DNA of 64,000 nt from Pseudoxanthomonas sp. Root65 (GCF_001427635.1 NZ_LMHA01000001.1:460017-524016); one strand, 5' to 3'. Positions 37,394 to 47,236 are shown, numbered from the stretch's first letter. Notes: generated from the letters alone by a model not told the origin. Program-made: numbers and translations.

Positions 37394-38222
37394 GCTGGCG
37401 CTCCGGTGATCCCGCGTCGGCGTACAGCGCATGCAAGCGCTCGCGCGGCTGGCGCAGGGGGTCGTCCATCAGGAAGGTCGCCAGCCGCGGCGTGAAGGTC
37501 GGCCAGCGGGCATTCAAGGCGTCCATGTCGCCGTCGGCGGGACCGCCTTCGCCACCGCGTGCGACGAACGCGGTCTCACACAGCACGTTGCGCCAGCCCA
37601 GGCCGGCCAGGCGCAGCGACAGGTCGACCAGCGCGGCGTACCACGATCCGTAGCTCGCCGCGTCCAGCCCGCCGACGCGTTTGCGCGCGCTGCCGCGCAG
37701 GGCGACGGCGTGCGCGACGGCGGCAGGGAGTTCCGGATGCAGCGGCGACATCGCCGCGCAGGCGAGCGCGGTGCGCTCGACATCCGCGGGAGGCGGACTC
37801 ACTTCGCCCAGGCGCGGCCAGGCGGCGGCTTCGCCGGCATTGCACCAGGGCGTGGCGGTGGCGATGGCGGCGTCGCGGGCGAAACAGGCGGCCAGCTGCT
37901 GCAGCCAACCGGGCAGCGGTTGCGCGTCGGGCGCCAGCACCACCACGTCGGCATCGCCGCAGGCGGCGAGCATCTGGTCGACGTGCGCAACCTCGCCCAG
38001 CATGCGCGGGCGCCGCGTGTAGTCGGCCTGCAGGCGGGTGCGCGCCAGCCAGCGCTCGATGATGGCCAGCCCGCGCGGGCCCGCCTGTGCGTCATCGGCC
38101 AGCCACAGGCGCGTGCCGGCCGGCGTGGCGGCGTCGAGGGCGCCGAGGCAGGCGTCGAGGGCGTCGTCGTCGCTGCCGATCGGCAACAGGACGATGGGCA
38201 GGCTCGAAGCGGGCGGCGTCAC
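37377..38222 (-). CDS. Glycosyltransferase-like protein coupled to gspD
   Basis: A 281-residue soluble protein resembling family 2 glycosyltransferases in order of elements: PIVLLPIGSDDDALDACLGAL at the N-terminus, TRLWLADDAQAGPRGLAI, ADVVVLAPDAQPLPGWLQQL near residue 97, ATPWCNAGEAAAW, and a GGLDAASYGSWYAALVDLSLRLAGLGWRNVLCE block near 200 that corresponds to the GGFDE...ED region. The usual DxD is replaced by APDAQ, so catalysis is uncertain. The start codon is GTG at 38222, overlapping the gspD stop (GTGA), so the protein is made together with the secretin. Confidence 0.6.
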   Translation of the reverse strand: MTPPASSLPIVLLPIGSDDDALDACLGALDAATPAGTRLWLADDAQAGPRGLAIIERWLARTRLQADYTRRPRMLGEVAHVDQMLAACGDADVVVLAPDAQPLPGWLQQLAACFARDAAIATATPWCNAGEAAAWPRLGEVSPPPADVERTALACAAMSPLHPELPAAVAHAVALRGSARKRVGGLDAASYGSWYAALVDLSLRLAGLGWRNVLCETAFVARGGEGGPADGDMDALNARWPTFTPRLATFLMDDPLRQPRERLHALYADAGSPERQRDLFG

Positions 38223-40429
38223 TTGCGCGGTGCGTTCAGCGGTTCCAGCGCGCGGAAGCGTTTGCCGTACTCGTCGGTCAGGTCGTTCGCTTCCTGCGGA
38301 TTGCGCACGATGGTCGGCGTGAGCAGCACGATCACTTCGCTGCGCTCCGAGCTGGTGGTCTTCCGGCCGAACAGGCCGCCGATGATCGGAATCCGGCTCA
38401 GTCCGGGGATGCCGGCCGAACCGTTGGTGGCGCTGTCGCTGATCAAGCCCGCCAGCATGACGGTGTTGCCTGCCTGCACGGCCGCCTCGGTCTTGAACCG
38501 GCGGTTGTTGATGCGGACGTTGCCGTTCTCGTCCGGCACGTCGCCGGGCGTGCTGACTTCCTGCACGATTTCCATGAACACCACGCCGTCCTTGGTCACG
38601 CGCGGTCGCACCTTCAGGATGATGCCGGTGTCGAGGTATTGCACCTGGCTGAAGGTGCTGTCGCCACCCAGCCCGGGATTGACGGTGACCGAAGAAATCG
38701 GAATGCGGCTGCCGACGTTGAGCGTGGCTTCCGCGTTGTTGCGCACGAAGATCGACGGCGTCTGCAGCAGGCGGAGGTCGCTGACTTCGTCGAGCGCGGT
38801 GATGACCGCAGCCGCATCGTTCTTGACCAGTGTCCACACCGCACCCGCGCCACCCACGCCGCCGATGCTGCCGGCCAGCGTGCTCCAGGCGCTGGGCCCG
38901 CCTGCGCCCGGCGCAGCGAAAGGACCCAGGCCGTTGTCGGTCATCGCACGCTCGAGGAACCAGCTGACGCCGTAGCTCAGGTCGCCGGTCAGCGACACCT
39001 CGGCGATCTGCGCTTCGATATGCACCTGCATCGGCATCACGTCGAGCTTGTCGACCACCTCGCGGATCGATTGCCAGGCGCTGGGGCTGGCGCGCACCAG
39101 CAGCGTGTTGGTCTCTTCCACGGCAGCCACGCCGACGCGGCTGCCATCGACCTCGAGCGTCACCGCGCCGTTGCCGCCGTCGCGCTGGTTGAGCGACAGC
39201 GAGCCACCGCCCAGCCCGCCGCTGCTGGAGCCCGTGCCACTGCTGCTCCCGAAATCGACGCTGCCGCCGCTGCTGTTCATGCCGCCGTCGTTGATCTGCA
39301 CGGACTCCGTGCCCGGCATCAGCGACACGTTGCCCGGCCCGCCGGTCGAACGGCCGTCGCTGTCGCTGCCACTGTTGCCGCCGGAGGAACCGAACACCTC
39401 CGCCAGCCGCTGCGCGAGTTCGCGCGCCTTGATGTACTTCAGTTCGTACGAGAACAGCCGGCTGCCCTCGCCCGCGCCGTCGATGCGCTCCAGCCACTGC
39501 TGGATCTGGTCCAGGTACGCCGGCTGCGGGGTGATCACCAGCACGGCGTTGGCGCCTTCCAGCGGCATGAAACGGAACATGCCGGCGCTGGGCGTCTTGC
39601 TGTCGTTGCCGAACACCTTCTCTAGGTCGGCGACCACGCGCGTGGCGCGGCCGGTCTGCAGCGGGAACACGCCCACCGACATGCCGGACAGCCAGTCGAC
39701 GTCGAAGATCTCGACGGTGCGCAGGTAGTTTTCCAGCTCGGTCCGCGTACCGGCGAGGGTGATGACGTTGCGGGTGGCATCGACATTGACGATGGCGTTG
39801 GGCCGCGCGTACGGCTCCAGCACCTTCTTCATTTCGCTGGCGGAAATGAAGCGCAGCGGCACCACGCGCACCTCATACCCGCGAGCGCTGGACGCAGGGC
39901 CGGTGCGCGGCGCCACGCTGCCGGCCAGCGCCTGGTCGGCCGGGATGATGTTGTAGCGGCCGCCGCTGTAGACCAGCCGCGCGTTGTTCCAGCCCAGCAC
40001 CATCTCCAGCAGGTTCAGCGCCTCGGCCGGCGACACCGGCTTGGGCGTGCCCAGCGTGACCGTGCCCTGCACGCCCGGCGCGATCACGTAGTTCTGCCCC
40101 AGCATGTCGCCGAGGATGGCCTTGACCACGGCATGCACGGACTCGCCTTCGAAGTTGAAGGTGGCCGATCCGCTGCTGGCGCCGCCGAGCGACGGCAGCG
40201 GCGACGCTGCCGCGCTGCGGTTGATCATCTGCCCGTTACCGCGGCGGATCTGCGCCTGCGGGCCGGCGACCGGAGACTCGGCCTCCGGCAGCGGCGTGGT
40301 CTGTGCGGTGCCGGCCACGACCTCGCCGGTCTGGTTGCCGGCGGTGCGGCGCACGTCCGGCGACGGCGCGGTCGCGCAGCCGGCCAGCAGGCCCAGACAG
40401 AGGGAAAACAGGATCACACGTAACGTCAT
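38219..40429 (-). CDS. gspD: Type II secretion secretin GspD (XpsD)
   Basis: A 736-residue outer-membrane secretin, the exit channel of type II secretion. It starts with a lipoprotein signal (LLAGC, Cys18), unlike most GspD but as known for Xanthomonas XpsD. N-domains cover about 85-350 (FNFEGESVHAVVKAILGDML, IVNVDATRNVITLAGT, NVLVITPQP-like AVLVITPQPAYLDQI). A Ser/Gly-rich stretch at about 355-425 interrupts N3. The secretin core has VEETNTLLVRASP, VHIEAQIAEVSL, LQTPSIFVRNN, VGSRIPI, and the closing VMLAGLISD...GIPGLSRIPIIGGLFG and EVIVLLTPTIV. It is preceded by gspN and followed by a coupled glycosyltransferase-like gene. Confidence 0.95.
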   Translation of the reverse strand: MTLRVILFSLCLGLLAGCATAPSPDVRRTAGNQTGEVVAGTAQTTPLPEAESPVAGPQAQIRRGNGQMINRSAAASPLPSLGGASSGSATFNFEGESVHAVVKAILGDMLGQNYVIAPGVQGTVTLGTPKPVSPAEALNLLEMVLGWNNARLVYSGGRYNIIPADQALAGSVAPRTGPASSARGYEVRVVPLRFISASEMKKVLEPYARPNAIVNVDATRNVITLAGTRTELENYLRTVEIFDVDWLSGMSVGVFPLQTGRATRVVADLEKVFGNDSKTPSAGMFRFMPLEGANAVLVITPQPAYLDQIQQWLERIDGAGEGSRLFSYELKYIKARELAQRLAEVFGSSGGNSGSDSDGRSTGGPGNVSLMPGTESVQINDGGMNSSGGSVDFGSSSGTGSSSGGLGGGSLSLNQRDGGNGAVTLEVDGSRVGVAAVEETNTLLVRASPSAWQSIREVVDKLDVMPMQVHIEAQIAEVSLTGDLSYGVSWFLERAMTDNGLGPFAAPGAGGPSAWSTLAGSIGGVGGAGAVWTLVKNDAAAVITALDEVSDLRLLQTPSIFVRNNAEATLNVGSRIPISSVTVNPGLGGDSTFSQVQYLDTGIILKVRPRVTKDGVVFMEIVQEVSTPGDVPDENGNVRINNRRFKTEAAVQAGNTVMLAGLISDSATNGSAGIPGLSRIPIIGGLFGRKTTSSERSEVIVLLTPTIVRNPQEANDLTDEYGKRFRALEPLNAPRK

Positions 40430-40438
40430 GCCGGCACT

Positions 40439-41278
40439 CTACTGTGTCTTGCCGGGCGTTGCCGGCGGCGTGGTGGGTTGCGCCTGCTGCTGCCGCAGCT
40501 GCGCGCGGCGCTGCTCGATGCGCTGGCGGATGGCTTCCATCTGTTCGTCGGTGGTGGCGACCGGTGCGGACGGCGTGCTCGACGACGGCGACGAAGAAGG
40601 CGTGGGCATGGCGACCGGCGCCGGCGCCTGTCCGGGTACCGGGGGCGAGGCTACGGTCGGCATGGCCACCGGCGCGCTGTTGCCTCCGGTGGTGCGACCG
40701 CCCGGCATCGCCGGCGGCGCGCCCGCCGCAGCGGGCGGCACCATCGGCGGGACGGTGGCGACCGCGGTCGGCGGTTGTCCGCCGGCGCCGTCGAAGACGC
40801 GCAGTTCCAGTTCGCGGCGACCTTCCGGTCCGTCGAACACGGCGCGGCGCGGACCCAGTTCCGCCAGTTGCCAGCCGGGGAAACCCGCCGGCGACTCGCC
40901 CACTTTCACCCGCAGGCCTTCGCCTCCCTGAGCGGGCTGCACGATCGCCAGTTGCAGCGACGGGGTGATCAGCACGCTGGTCAGCACCAGATCGAAGGTC
41001 GGTGCCGCGGCTTCTTCGCCGGACAGGAAGAACGGCTTGGGGCGGCGGTCTTCGGAGAACAGCGGGCGCGCGCCCACGTCGGCGTACTGGTCCAGTGCGC
41101 CCAGGCGCTCCGGCGGACTGGGCGGCAAACGCGGTAGGGCCTGCACCAGGGCCGGATCGGCCGGCAACGGCGTGATGCGGCTGCCCAGCCCGAACAGTGC
41201 CAGCAACGCGGCCAGCACGGCCCATCCCGCCACGACGGCGAGCAGCCAAGTGCGGACGCTCCAGGCATCAGCGCGCAC
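40439..41278 (-). CDS. gspN: Type II secretion protein XpsN (GspC-like)
   Basis: A 279-residue bitopic inner-membrane protein. A short cytoplasmic N-terminus and one helix (about 11-29) lead to a periplasmic part with ADVGARPLFSEDRRPKPF and DLVLTSVLITPSLQLAIV, which resemble the homology region of GspC that touches the secretin. A Pro/Ala/Ser/Thr-rich linker (about 165-240) and a Gln/Arg-rich helix close the protein. In Xanthomonas the xps cluster has no gspC, and XpsN, encoded between XpsM and XpsD, takes the connecting role; position here is the same. The start is GTG at 41278, inside the end of gspM. Confidence 0.82.
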   Translation of the reverse strand: MRADAWSVRTWLLAVVAGWAVLAALLALFGLGSRITPLPADPALVQALPRLPPSPPERLGALDQYADVGARPLFSEDRRPKPFFLSGEEAAAPTFDLVLTSVLITPSLQLAIVQPAQGGEGLRVKVGESPAGFPGWQLAELGPRRAVFDGPEGRRELELRVFDGAGGQPPTAVATVPPMVPPAAAGAPPAMPGGRTTGGNSAPVAMPTVASPPVPGQAPAPVAMPTPSSSPSSSTPSAPVATTDEQMEAIRQRIEQRRAQLRQQQAQPTTPPATPGKTQ

Positions 41279-41888
41279 CGGCAGGCTCCTGGTTCACCGC
41301 CGGCGAGGGCTTGAGGTAACCGTACAGGTCGAAGTTCACATCCAGTCCACCGGTACCGCTCTCGCTGGCCTGGAAGGCGTAGCGCTGTGCGAGCAGGTTG
41401 ACGTTCTCGACGAACAGGCGCGGGCTGCCGGATTCGATCTGGTGCAGCACCGAAGCGAGTTCGGGCGCGCCACAGCGCAGGCGCACCTGCACCACCACGC
41501 GCGGGTAGACCTCGCGACCGCCAACCGCCAGCGGCGACTGGTTGGCGATAGCGCAGCTGCGGTTGCCCGGGCTGGCCTGCTTGACGATCGTTTCCAGCCG
41601 CTGCACCAGCCCGGCAGTGGCCAGTTCCACCGTCGCTTCCGGCAGGAAGCCCGGGCGCTGCGCCTGCTGCGCCAGCGCGGCCGTCAGTTCGCGTTGCACC
41701 TGCGGGGCCTGCTGCAGCTGGGTGCGGATGCGCAGTTCGCGCTCGCGCAGTTCGTCGACGCGCGCACCGACCTCCTGCATCGGCACCGTCCACCACGGAT
41801 GCACCAGCACGAAATAGCCAAGCAGCAGCGCGGCCAGCAGCAATGCCAGCGCCAGCCAGCGGTCGCGGTCAGTCACGGCCAGCGGCAT
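41268..41888 (-). CDS. gspM: Type II secretion protein GspM (XpsM)
   Basis: A 206-residue bitopic protein of the inner-membrane platform. It has a short cytoplasmic tail, a helix at about 12-31 (WLALALLLAALLLGYFVLV), a periplasmic coiled-coil region (40-80, RVDELRERELRIRTQL), and a ferredoxin-like C-terminal domain. The form is the T2SSM_b type, as in Xanthomonas, rather than the enteric GspM. Two cysteines (NRSCAIA and LRCGAPEL) may form a disulfide. It overlaps gspL by 20 bp and gspN by 11 bp. Confidence 0.85.
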   Translation of the reverse strand: MPLAVTDRDRWLALALLLAALLLGYFVLVHPWWTVPMQEVGARVDELRERELRIRTQLQQAPQVQRELTAALAQQAQRPGFLPEATVELATAGLVQRLETIVKQASPGNRSCAIANQSPLAVGGREVYPRVVVQVRLRCGAPELASVLHQIESGSPRLFVENVNLLAQRYAFQASESGTGGLDVNFDLYGYLKPSPAVNQEPAGAR

Positions 41889-43008
41889 TGGCGTCTCCCT
41901 GCGGGTTGGCGGCCGGGTCCTGCTTGCCCAGCAGTTCGGCGGTCAGGGTGAAGCGGTCCATGCGCGTGCGCGGATCCGGCTGCAACGCGCCGCTCAAGGC
42001 GGGATTGCGCCACAGCGGGGAGCCCTGCAGGCGCGCCACCAGTCCGGAGGCTTCCGGACTGAAGCCGATCAGCGTGAGCCGGTCGCCTTCGATGGCGAGC
42101 TTTTCGAGATAGGTGTTGTCGGGCAGGCGCCGGGTGACGTCGTCCATCACTTCCAATGCGGTGGGACGGCGGGCGCTGGTCTGGTTGAGCACCGTGGTGC
42201 CGGTGACCAGGTCGACCAGCTGCTGTCGTTGCGCGGCCACGTGCCGCGCGGCGTCGGCGCGGCTGTCGACCTGGGCGGCGAAAGCGTCGGCGGCCGCGCG
42301 ACGGTTGTCCAGCACCGCCCAGGCCGCGAACACCAGCGCCACCACCGCCACCGCGGCGAGCGCCAGGTGCAGGCCACGCTGCGGCGCCTGCCGGGCCACG
42401 CGCGCGGCCTCGGGCAACAGGTTCAGGCCGAGGATCCCGCCCTCGGCGTCTTCCACATCGGCACCCGCCATGCCGTCCGCCAGTCCCCCCAGGCGGGCCA
42501 GGCCGCTGGTGAAGGCGACGGTCGGCACCGCCGCCAGTTCGACCTCGAGCTGGCCGTCCCCGCGCACGCCCAGCACGCGCGCATCGAAGCACGCCTCGTT
42601 GGCGGTGAACGGCGTCTGCCGGTCCAGCTCGAACGCCAGCACGTCGCGCAGGCGTTCCGCGGCGGCAGCGGGCAGCAGCAGGCGGCGACGCAAGGCCATG
42701 CCCGCCGGCACCAGCCACCAGCGCGGCACGCCGGCCAGGCGGTTGCCGAGTAGCGCGCGCAGTTCGTCCGCCGTGACGGTCGCCGGCAGGCGCGCGAGCG
42801 TATGCCGCTGCGTGCCTTCCAGCCAGCTCATCTCGATCTCGTCCTCCTGCCGCTGGAACAGCAGGCGGTCGCCGGTCAGCCCCAGCAGCACGCGCCAGCG
42901 TGCCGGCAACCAGGTCGCCAGCGCCTGTCCCCACCACGCCAGGAAACTGCGTGGCCCGGGGCCGAAGCGCGCACGGAAGCGCTGCAGGGTGTCGCGTACG
43001 CCGCTCAT
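41869..43008 (-). CDS. gspL: Type II secretion protein GspL (XpsL)
   Basis: A 379-residue inner-membrane protein that links the GspE ATPase to the membrane platform. The cytoplasmic half (to about 215) is PilM/actin-like, with [14 protein letters not shown] and a conserved [14 protein letters not shown] block near 120. One membrane helix lies at about 220-240 ([20 protein letters not shown]), and the periplasmic part is PilN-like with a coiled coil and [35 protein letters not shown]. This fused PilM-PilN layout is normal for XpsL. It overlaps gspK by ATGA. Confidence 0.88.
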   Translation of the reverse strand: MSGVRDTLQRFRARFGPGPRSFLAWWGQALATWLPARWRVLLGLTGDRLLFQRQEDEIEMSWLEGTQRHTLARLPATVTADELRALLGNRLAGVPRWWLVPAGMALRRRLLLPAAAAERLRDVLAFELDRQTPFTANEACFDARVLGVRGDGQLEVELAAVPTVAFTSGLARLGGLADGMAGADVEDAEGGILGLNLLPEAARVARQAPQRGLHLALAAVAVVALVFAAWAVLDNRRAAADAFAAQVDSRADAARHVAAQRQQLVDLVTGTTVLNQTSARRPTALEVMDDVTRRLPDNTYLEKLAIEGDRLTLIGFSPEASGLVARLQGSPLWRNPALSGALQPDPRTRMDRFTLTAELLGKQDPAANPQGDANAAGRD

Positions 43009-43856
43009 TGTGGTGACGCTCCCTCCTCCCAGCGCAACAAGGTATAGGCCGAACCCGGCACCGGGCTGGCTCCCGCGCGCACCACCGTCCTCAGCGCCGC
43101 CTCGCGGCCATCGGCCAGCCGCGCACGGCTCTCGATACTATACGTGCCGCTCCCGGTGCCGACGAGTTGCGGGTTGCCGGCCGCACCGGTGGCATTGCGC
43201 TGCGCCAGCCACGCCGCCGCATCCACGCCCATCGCTTCCAGCACCGGACCCTGCGCATAACTCGCGTCCGGTTGCCCGCGCCCCGAGTACAGGGTCAGGA
43301 ACGGCGCCATCCGTGCGTACAGGTCGGGCGTCATGCCCAGGACCTGTTCGACCTCCGCGAGGGTGTCGAACGGCGCGTCCTTGGCGCCGTAGTCGCGACC
43401 GGCTGCCGCGTAGTCGCCGTCCTCGGCGCCGCCCACCGGCTGGCTGAGGTTGTCGGCATCGCGCCAGTCGACGATCGCCGCCGCCAGCGCGTCGCTGACA
43501 TCGGCCGGCTGTCCGAGCGCCTGCATCAGGCGCGACAGCAGCGGCAGGTCGGCCTGGTTGAGATCGACCTTTCCCGTCTCGTCGACGATGCGCACCTGCA
43601 CCTCGTTGCCATCGAAGCTCCATGCGTAGGCACGGCCGTTGGGTTGCCAGTGGGTCTCGGGATTGCGGTCGGACACGCGCACCAGCGCGTACTCGATGCC
43701 GGCCCGCGCGATTTCCTGCGCCACCGCGCCGCGGCTGCCTACCCGCCCCTGCAACGCTTCCATCCGCGCGGTCAGCGCGTAGGCGCCGACCAGCGCGGTG
43801 AGCAACGCCACCAGCCACAGCACCAGCAACAGGGCGGCACCACGCGCACGGTTCAT
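43005..43856 (-). CDS. gspK: Type II secretion minor pseudopilin GspK (XpsK)
   Basis: A 283-residue minor pseudopilin thought to cap the pseudopilus. The N-terminus [22 protein letters not shown] has the atypical prepilin cleavage (Gly6/Ala7) and lacks the Glu+5, both normal for GspK. The large globular domain contains [27 protein letters not shown] and the [30 protein letters not shown] helical repeat region. The ATG at 43856 overlaps the gspJ stop (ATGA). Confidence 0.9.
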   Translation of the reverse strand: MNRARGAALLLVLWLVALLTALVGAYALTARMEALQGRVGSRGAVAQEIARAGIEYALVRVSDRNPETHWQPNGRAYAWSFDGNEVQVRIVDETGKVDLNQADLPLLSRLMQALGQPADVSDALAAAIVDWRDADNLSQPVGGAEDGDYAAAGRDYGAKDAPFDTLAEVEQVLGMTPDLYARMAPFLTLYSGRGQPDASYAQGPVLEAMGVDAAAWLAQRNATGAAGNPQLVGTGSGTYSIESRARLADGREAALRTVVRAGASPVPGSAYTLLRWEEGASPQ

Positions 43857-44530
43857 GGCAGCACCGGATTCGTGCCGCCCGGCAGCAGGCCACCGCCCGC
43901 GCCGCCCTCGCTGCGCGCCAGCGTCACCACCAGGTCGGGCCAGCGGCCGCCGTGCACCGCTTCGGCTTCCATTTCCACCTTCACCTGCAGCGGCAGCATC
44001 TCCGAGGTTTCCCAGCGGTCCTGCCATGGGCCGAGCCGGTTGTCCGCGTCCAGGCCGCGATAGCGGAAGCGCACCGCGCGCAGGCCGTCGGCGAGGCGTT
44101 CGGCGCGCTGGCCGCGGGCGGCCTGGTCCACCTCTTCCAGCGACGCTTCCGGCCGCGCCACGGAGAACGCCACCTGCAGCCGCCCCTGGTCGTCGGCGAC
44201 CAGTTCGTGCAGGTAGGGGCCGCCGTAGCCAAGATAGTCCGGCAGGTCCGCCACGAAGCGCATGCGCTGCGGCGAACCGATGAAGCGCGCCTGCCGCAGC
44301 GAACTGCGATCGGTGGCGAACACGATGGGCTGCGCGGAGGCCAGCCGCGCGCGCAGGTAGCCGTGGACCGCGCGCATGCGTTCGCTCGCCTGCGCCATGT
44401 CCTCGCCGCGAGTCACCACGGCGGTGGACGAGCGCAGCGTGGCGAACGCCAGCGCCAGCCCGGCCGCCATCAGCACCAGCGCCACCAGCACTTCGATCAG
44501 GGTGAAGCCACCGGCCTGCGCGCGCCTCAC
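43853..44530 (-). CDS. gspJ: Type II secretion minor pseudopilin GspJ (XpsJ)
   Basis: A 225-residue minor pseudopilin. After a short leader VRRAQAGG comes the cleavage site Gly8/Phe9 and [21 protein letters not shown] with Glu+5. The body has [41 protein letters not shown] and [19 protein letters not shown], typical of GspJ. The start codon is GTG at 44530, overlapping the gspI stop (GTGA). Seven leader residues are a normal length. Confidence 0.88.
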   Translation of the reverse strand: MRRAQAGGFTLIEVLVALVLMAAGLALAFATLRSSTAVVTRGEDMAQASERMRAVHGYLRARLASAQPIVFATDRSSLRQARFIGSPQRMRFVADLPDYLGYGGPYLHELVADDQGRLQVAFSVARPEASLEEVDQAARGQRAERLADGLRAVRFRYRGLDADNRLGPWQDRWETSEMLPLQVKVEMEAEAVHGGRWPDLVVTLARSEGGAGGGLLPGGTNPVLP

Positions 44531-44958
44531 GGCATCACCGCCTGGTTGATGTCGCGCGGCGCCAGCCGCAGCGTGCGCCACTGCATCGCCTGCCCGCGCT
44601 CGTCGCCCCAGCGCACCATCAACCGCACGTCGAGCAGTTGCGGCGCGCTGCCATCGACCTGCGCGCGCGCCGCCAGCGGATCGGCGAACGGCGCCACGTC
44701 GAGCTGCCAGCGATAGCGGTCGCCTTCGAAGCTGCCTTCCTGCCGGCCCGGCTGCAGGACCTCACCCGCGCCCAGCTGCGCCAGCAGCGACTGCGCGTGC
44801 AGGGTGGCGCGACTGCTGTCGGCCGATTCCCGTACCTGCCGGCTCGCGCCGGACAGCGAGCCGAGCAACAGGGTCAGCGCGAGCGCCAGCAGGGCGAAGG
44901 CGACGATGACTTCGAGCAGGGTGAAGCCGTGCTGGTCGCGGCGTGCCGGCGGCGTCAT
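44527..44958 (-). CDS. gspI: Type II secretion minor pseudopilin GspI (XpsI)
   Basis: A 143-residue minor pseudopilin with a leader [11 protein letters not shown], cleavage at Gly11/Phe12, and [21 protein letters not shown] with Glu+5. The C-terminal domain is small, with [10 protein letters not shown] and [23 protein letters not shown], which match the strand pattern of GspI. It overlaps gspH (ATGA) and gspJ (GTGA). GspI nucleates the I-J-K tip complex. Confidence 0.88.
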   Translation of the reverse strand: MTPPARRDQHGFTLLEVIVAFALLALALTLLLGSLSGASRQVRESADSSRATLHAQSLLAQLGAGEVLQPGRQEGSFEGDRYRWQLDVAPFADPLAARAQVDGSAPQLLDVRLMVRWGDERGQAMQWRTLRLAPRDINQAVMP

Positions 44959-45464
44959 GGCGCCCGCACCTCGTCGCGCAGCAGCCGGGTTTCACCGGTC
45001 AGCCAGGCCACGTCGGCGCTCCACGCCGCCGTTCCCGCCGACAAGGTCACGCGGCCACCGGTGGAGCCGCCATCGGGAAAGAACAGGATCGCGCCCTCGC
45101 CCGCACGCAGCTGCGCCTCGCGCACACCGGTGAAGTGGACCGACAGCGACCCGTCGATCTCGCCGCGACGGTCGCCGGCGGCTTCCCACGCATGCGCACG
45201 CGGATCGATCCGGAACAGCTGCGGTTGCCCGGTCGCGATGGCGCGCGCCCGCGTGTAGCGCAGCTGCGCGGCGATCTCCTTCGATTCGGAACGCAGCCGC
45301 ATGCCGTCCATGCCGCCGGTGAACACCATCGCCGCGAGGATCGCGGCCGCCGCCATCAGCGTCATGACCAGCAGCGTTTCCAGCAGCGTGAATCCACCGA
45401 TTCGCGCACGCGCGCCGGCGCGCCCGGAGGCGGACAGGTGCGCAGGGACGGAGCGGCGTGCCAC
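44955..45464 (-). CDS. gspH: Type II secretion pseudopilin GspH (XpsH)
   Basis: A 169-residue pseudopilin. A 24-residue basic leader ends in GG, with cleavage at Gly24/Phe25 followed by FTLLETLLVMTLMAAAAILAAMV. The body has RLRSESKEIAAQLRYTRARAIATGQPQLFRIDP, a GspH hallmark, and ILFFPDGGSTGGRVTL at the C-terminal strand. The likely start is GTG at 45464, which overlaps the end of gspG by 17 bp after its stop at 45482; no strong Shine-Dalgarno is seen, so coupling is likely. Confidence 0.85.
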   Translation of the reverse strand: MARRSVPAHLSASGRAGARARIGGFTLLETLLVMTLMAAAAILAAMVFTGGMDGMRLRSESKEIAAQLRYTRARAIATGQPQLFRIDPRAHAWEAAGDRRGEIDGSLSVHFTGVREAQLRAGEGAILFFPDGGSTGGRVTLSAGTAAWSADVAWLTGETRLLRDEVRAP

Positions 45465-45481
45465 GACGGCGGGCGTCGCGC

Positions 45482-45916
45482 TTATTCGTTCTTGATGTCC
45501 GCGTTGACGCTGTCGCCACCGGCCTGGCCGTCGGCGCCCAGGCTGACCAGGTCGAAGCGCTGCGTCTCGCCGGGAATACGGTAGTCGATCGGGTTCTTCC
45601 ACGGATCCTGCAACTCGCTTTCCTTCGCATACGGCCCCAGCCAACCGGGCGCGTTGCCGGGGTTGGTCACCAGGTCGGTCAACTGCGCCGGATAACGTCC
45701 GGTGTCCAGCTGGTAGGTTTCGATCTTGCCCGCCAGCGTCTGCACCTGCGACTGCGCCAGCTTGACCTTGCCGCTGTCGGCGCCGCCCATCACGCGGCTG
45801 CCCACCAACACCAGGATGCCGCCGATCAACACCAGCACGATGATGATCTCGAGCAGGCTGAAACCCTGCTGGGAACGCGGGGAACGGAACGCAGTCATCG
45901 AACGCATGCGGGACAT
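45482..45916 (-). CDS. gspG: Type II secretion major pseudopilin GspG (XpsG)
   Basis: A 144-residue major pseudopilin that builds the pseudopilus. The leader ends at Gly18, with cleavage before Phe19; FSLLEIIIVLVLIGGILVLVG has Glu+5. The globular domain shows KIETYQLDTGRYPAQLTDLVTNP, GWLGPYAKESELQDPWKNPIDYRIPGE, and FDLVSLGADGQAGG with the acidic Ca-binding loop typical of GspG. It begins 23 bp after gspF. Confidence 0.95.
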   Translation of the reverse strand: MSRMRSMTAFRSPRSQQGFSLLEIIIVLVLIGGILVLVGSRVMGGADSGKVKLAQSQVQTLAGKIETYQLDTGRYPAQLTDLVTNPGNAPGWLGPYAKESELQDPWKNPIDYRIPGETQRFDLVSLGADGQAGGDSVNADIKNE

Positions 45917-45939
45917 GATGGCGGACTCTCCAGTAAGGC

Positions 45940-47154
45940 TCAGTTGATGGCGCCGGTCAGATCGTACAGCGGGACCAGCACGGCGATGATGACCACGCCG
46001 ACCACGGCGGCCAGGACGAGCGTGATGGCGGGGACGAGGGCGGCCAGCATACGGTCCAGCACCTGAGCGGTTTCCTGCTCGAAGGTCTCGGCGGTCTTCA
46101 GCAGCATGCCGTCCAGCGCACCCGACTCCTCGCCCACCTGGATCATCTGCAACGCCAGCCGCGGGAACCGCTTGCCCTTGCCGAGCGAGGCGGACAGGCC
46201 ATGGCCGTTCTTGACGTCCTCGGCGGCCACATCCACGTCGGCCGCCAGCGCCCGGTTGCCCAGCACGTTGCGGGCGATCCCCAGCGCGGTGAGCAGCGGC
46301 ACGCCATTCTTCAGCAGCGTGCCCAGCGTGCGCGCCAGCCGCGCGGTCTCCAGGCGCGCAACCAGCGGTCCGACCAGTGGCCGGCCCAGCAACCAGGCAT
46401 CCAGCCGCCCGCGGAAGGCGGCATCGCGGCGGCGGCGGTCGAACCACAACAGTGCCAGCGCCGGCACCGCGATCAACACGAACCAGAAGTCGCGCACGAA
46501 GGCGCCCACCCACAGCACGCCCTGCGTGAACCAGGGCAGCGTCACGTCCAGGCTCTCGTACATCACCGCGAACTGCGGCACCACGTAGCCCAGCAGGAAC
46601 AGCAATGCGAAGCCCACCACCACCAGCAGGATGGCCGGATACACCAGCGCGTTGACCACGCGCCCCTTCAACGCGCGGCTGCGCTCCAGGTAATCGCCGA
46701 GCCGCTGCAGTGTGTCGTGCAGGCTGCCGCCCGCTTCGCCGGCGCGCACCATGTTGATGTAGAGCCGCGAGAACAGGCCATGCTGCCGATCCAGCGCCGT
46801 CGACAACGGCGCGCCGCCGCGCACGGCATCGCGGATATCGGTGATGACGCGCCTCGCCTTCTCGTCTTCCGGCAGGTCGAGCAGGATGCCGAGCGCGCGA
46901 TCCAGCGGCTGCCCCGCACCCAACAACGTGGCGAGCTGCTGGGTGAACTGCACCAGCCGGTCGCCGGCGAACGCATTCGGCCGCCACAGCTGCCGCAGGC
47001 TGCCGCCACCACCGGCGGAGGCCAGGGCGGCTTCGACCGGCAGGTGTCCCTGCTCCTGCAGACGCGCGACGACCTCGGCATCGCTGGCGGCGTCCATCTG
47101 GCCGTCCAGCATTTCACCGTGCGCGTTGAGGGCCTTGTAGCGGTAGAGCGGCAT
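45940..47154 (-). CDS. gspF: Type II secretion inner-membrane protein GspF (XpsF)
   Basis: A 404-residue polytopic inner-membrane platform protein. The N-terminus MPLYRYKALNAHGEMLDGQMDA is diagnostic. Two repeated GspF domains (about 70-195 and 270-395) carry FTQQLATLLGAGQPLDRAL and LARTLGTLLKNGVPLLTAL, each followed by a hydrophobic helix; GEESGALDGMLLKTAETFEQE is the second conserved block. It is the first gene of the F-to-D operon here. The gene upstream is not gspE, as in Xanthomonas, but a subtilase gene that ends 130 bp away behind a hairpin, so gspF needs its own promoter in that gap. Confidence 0.95.
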   Translation of the reverse strand: MPLYRYKALNAHGEMLDGQMDAASDAEVVARLQEQGHLPVEAALASAGGGGSLRQLWRPNAFAGDRLVQFTQQLATLLGAGQPLDRALGILLDLPEDEKARRVITDIRDAVRGGAPLSTALDRQHGLFSRLYINMVRAGEAGGSLHDTLQRLGDYLERSRALKGRVVNALVYPAILLVVVGFALLFLLGYVVPQFAVMYESLDVTLPWFTQGVLWVGAFVRDFWFVLIAVPALALLWFDRRRRDAAFRGRLDAWLLGRPLVGPLVARLETARLARTLGTLLKNGVPLLTALGIARNVLGNRALAADVDVAAEDVKNGHGLSASLGKGKRFPRLALQMIQVGEESGALDGMLLKTAETFEQETAQVLDRMLAALVPAITLVLAAVVGVVIIAVLVPLYDLTGAIN

Positions 47155-47236
47155 GCGGCAGGACGATCGGGGAATGCGCCAACTTACCGTATTCGCCCGT
47201 CCAGCGTCATGGGCGGGCATCACGTCACGACACGAA

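Noticed and set aside
39180..39390. Ser/Gly-rich low-complexity stretch in gspD as a sign of frameshift or foreign insertion
   Set aside because: The frame is continuous and a variable Ser/Gly loop at this place in the N3 domain is normal for GspD.
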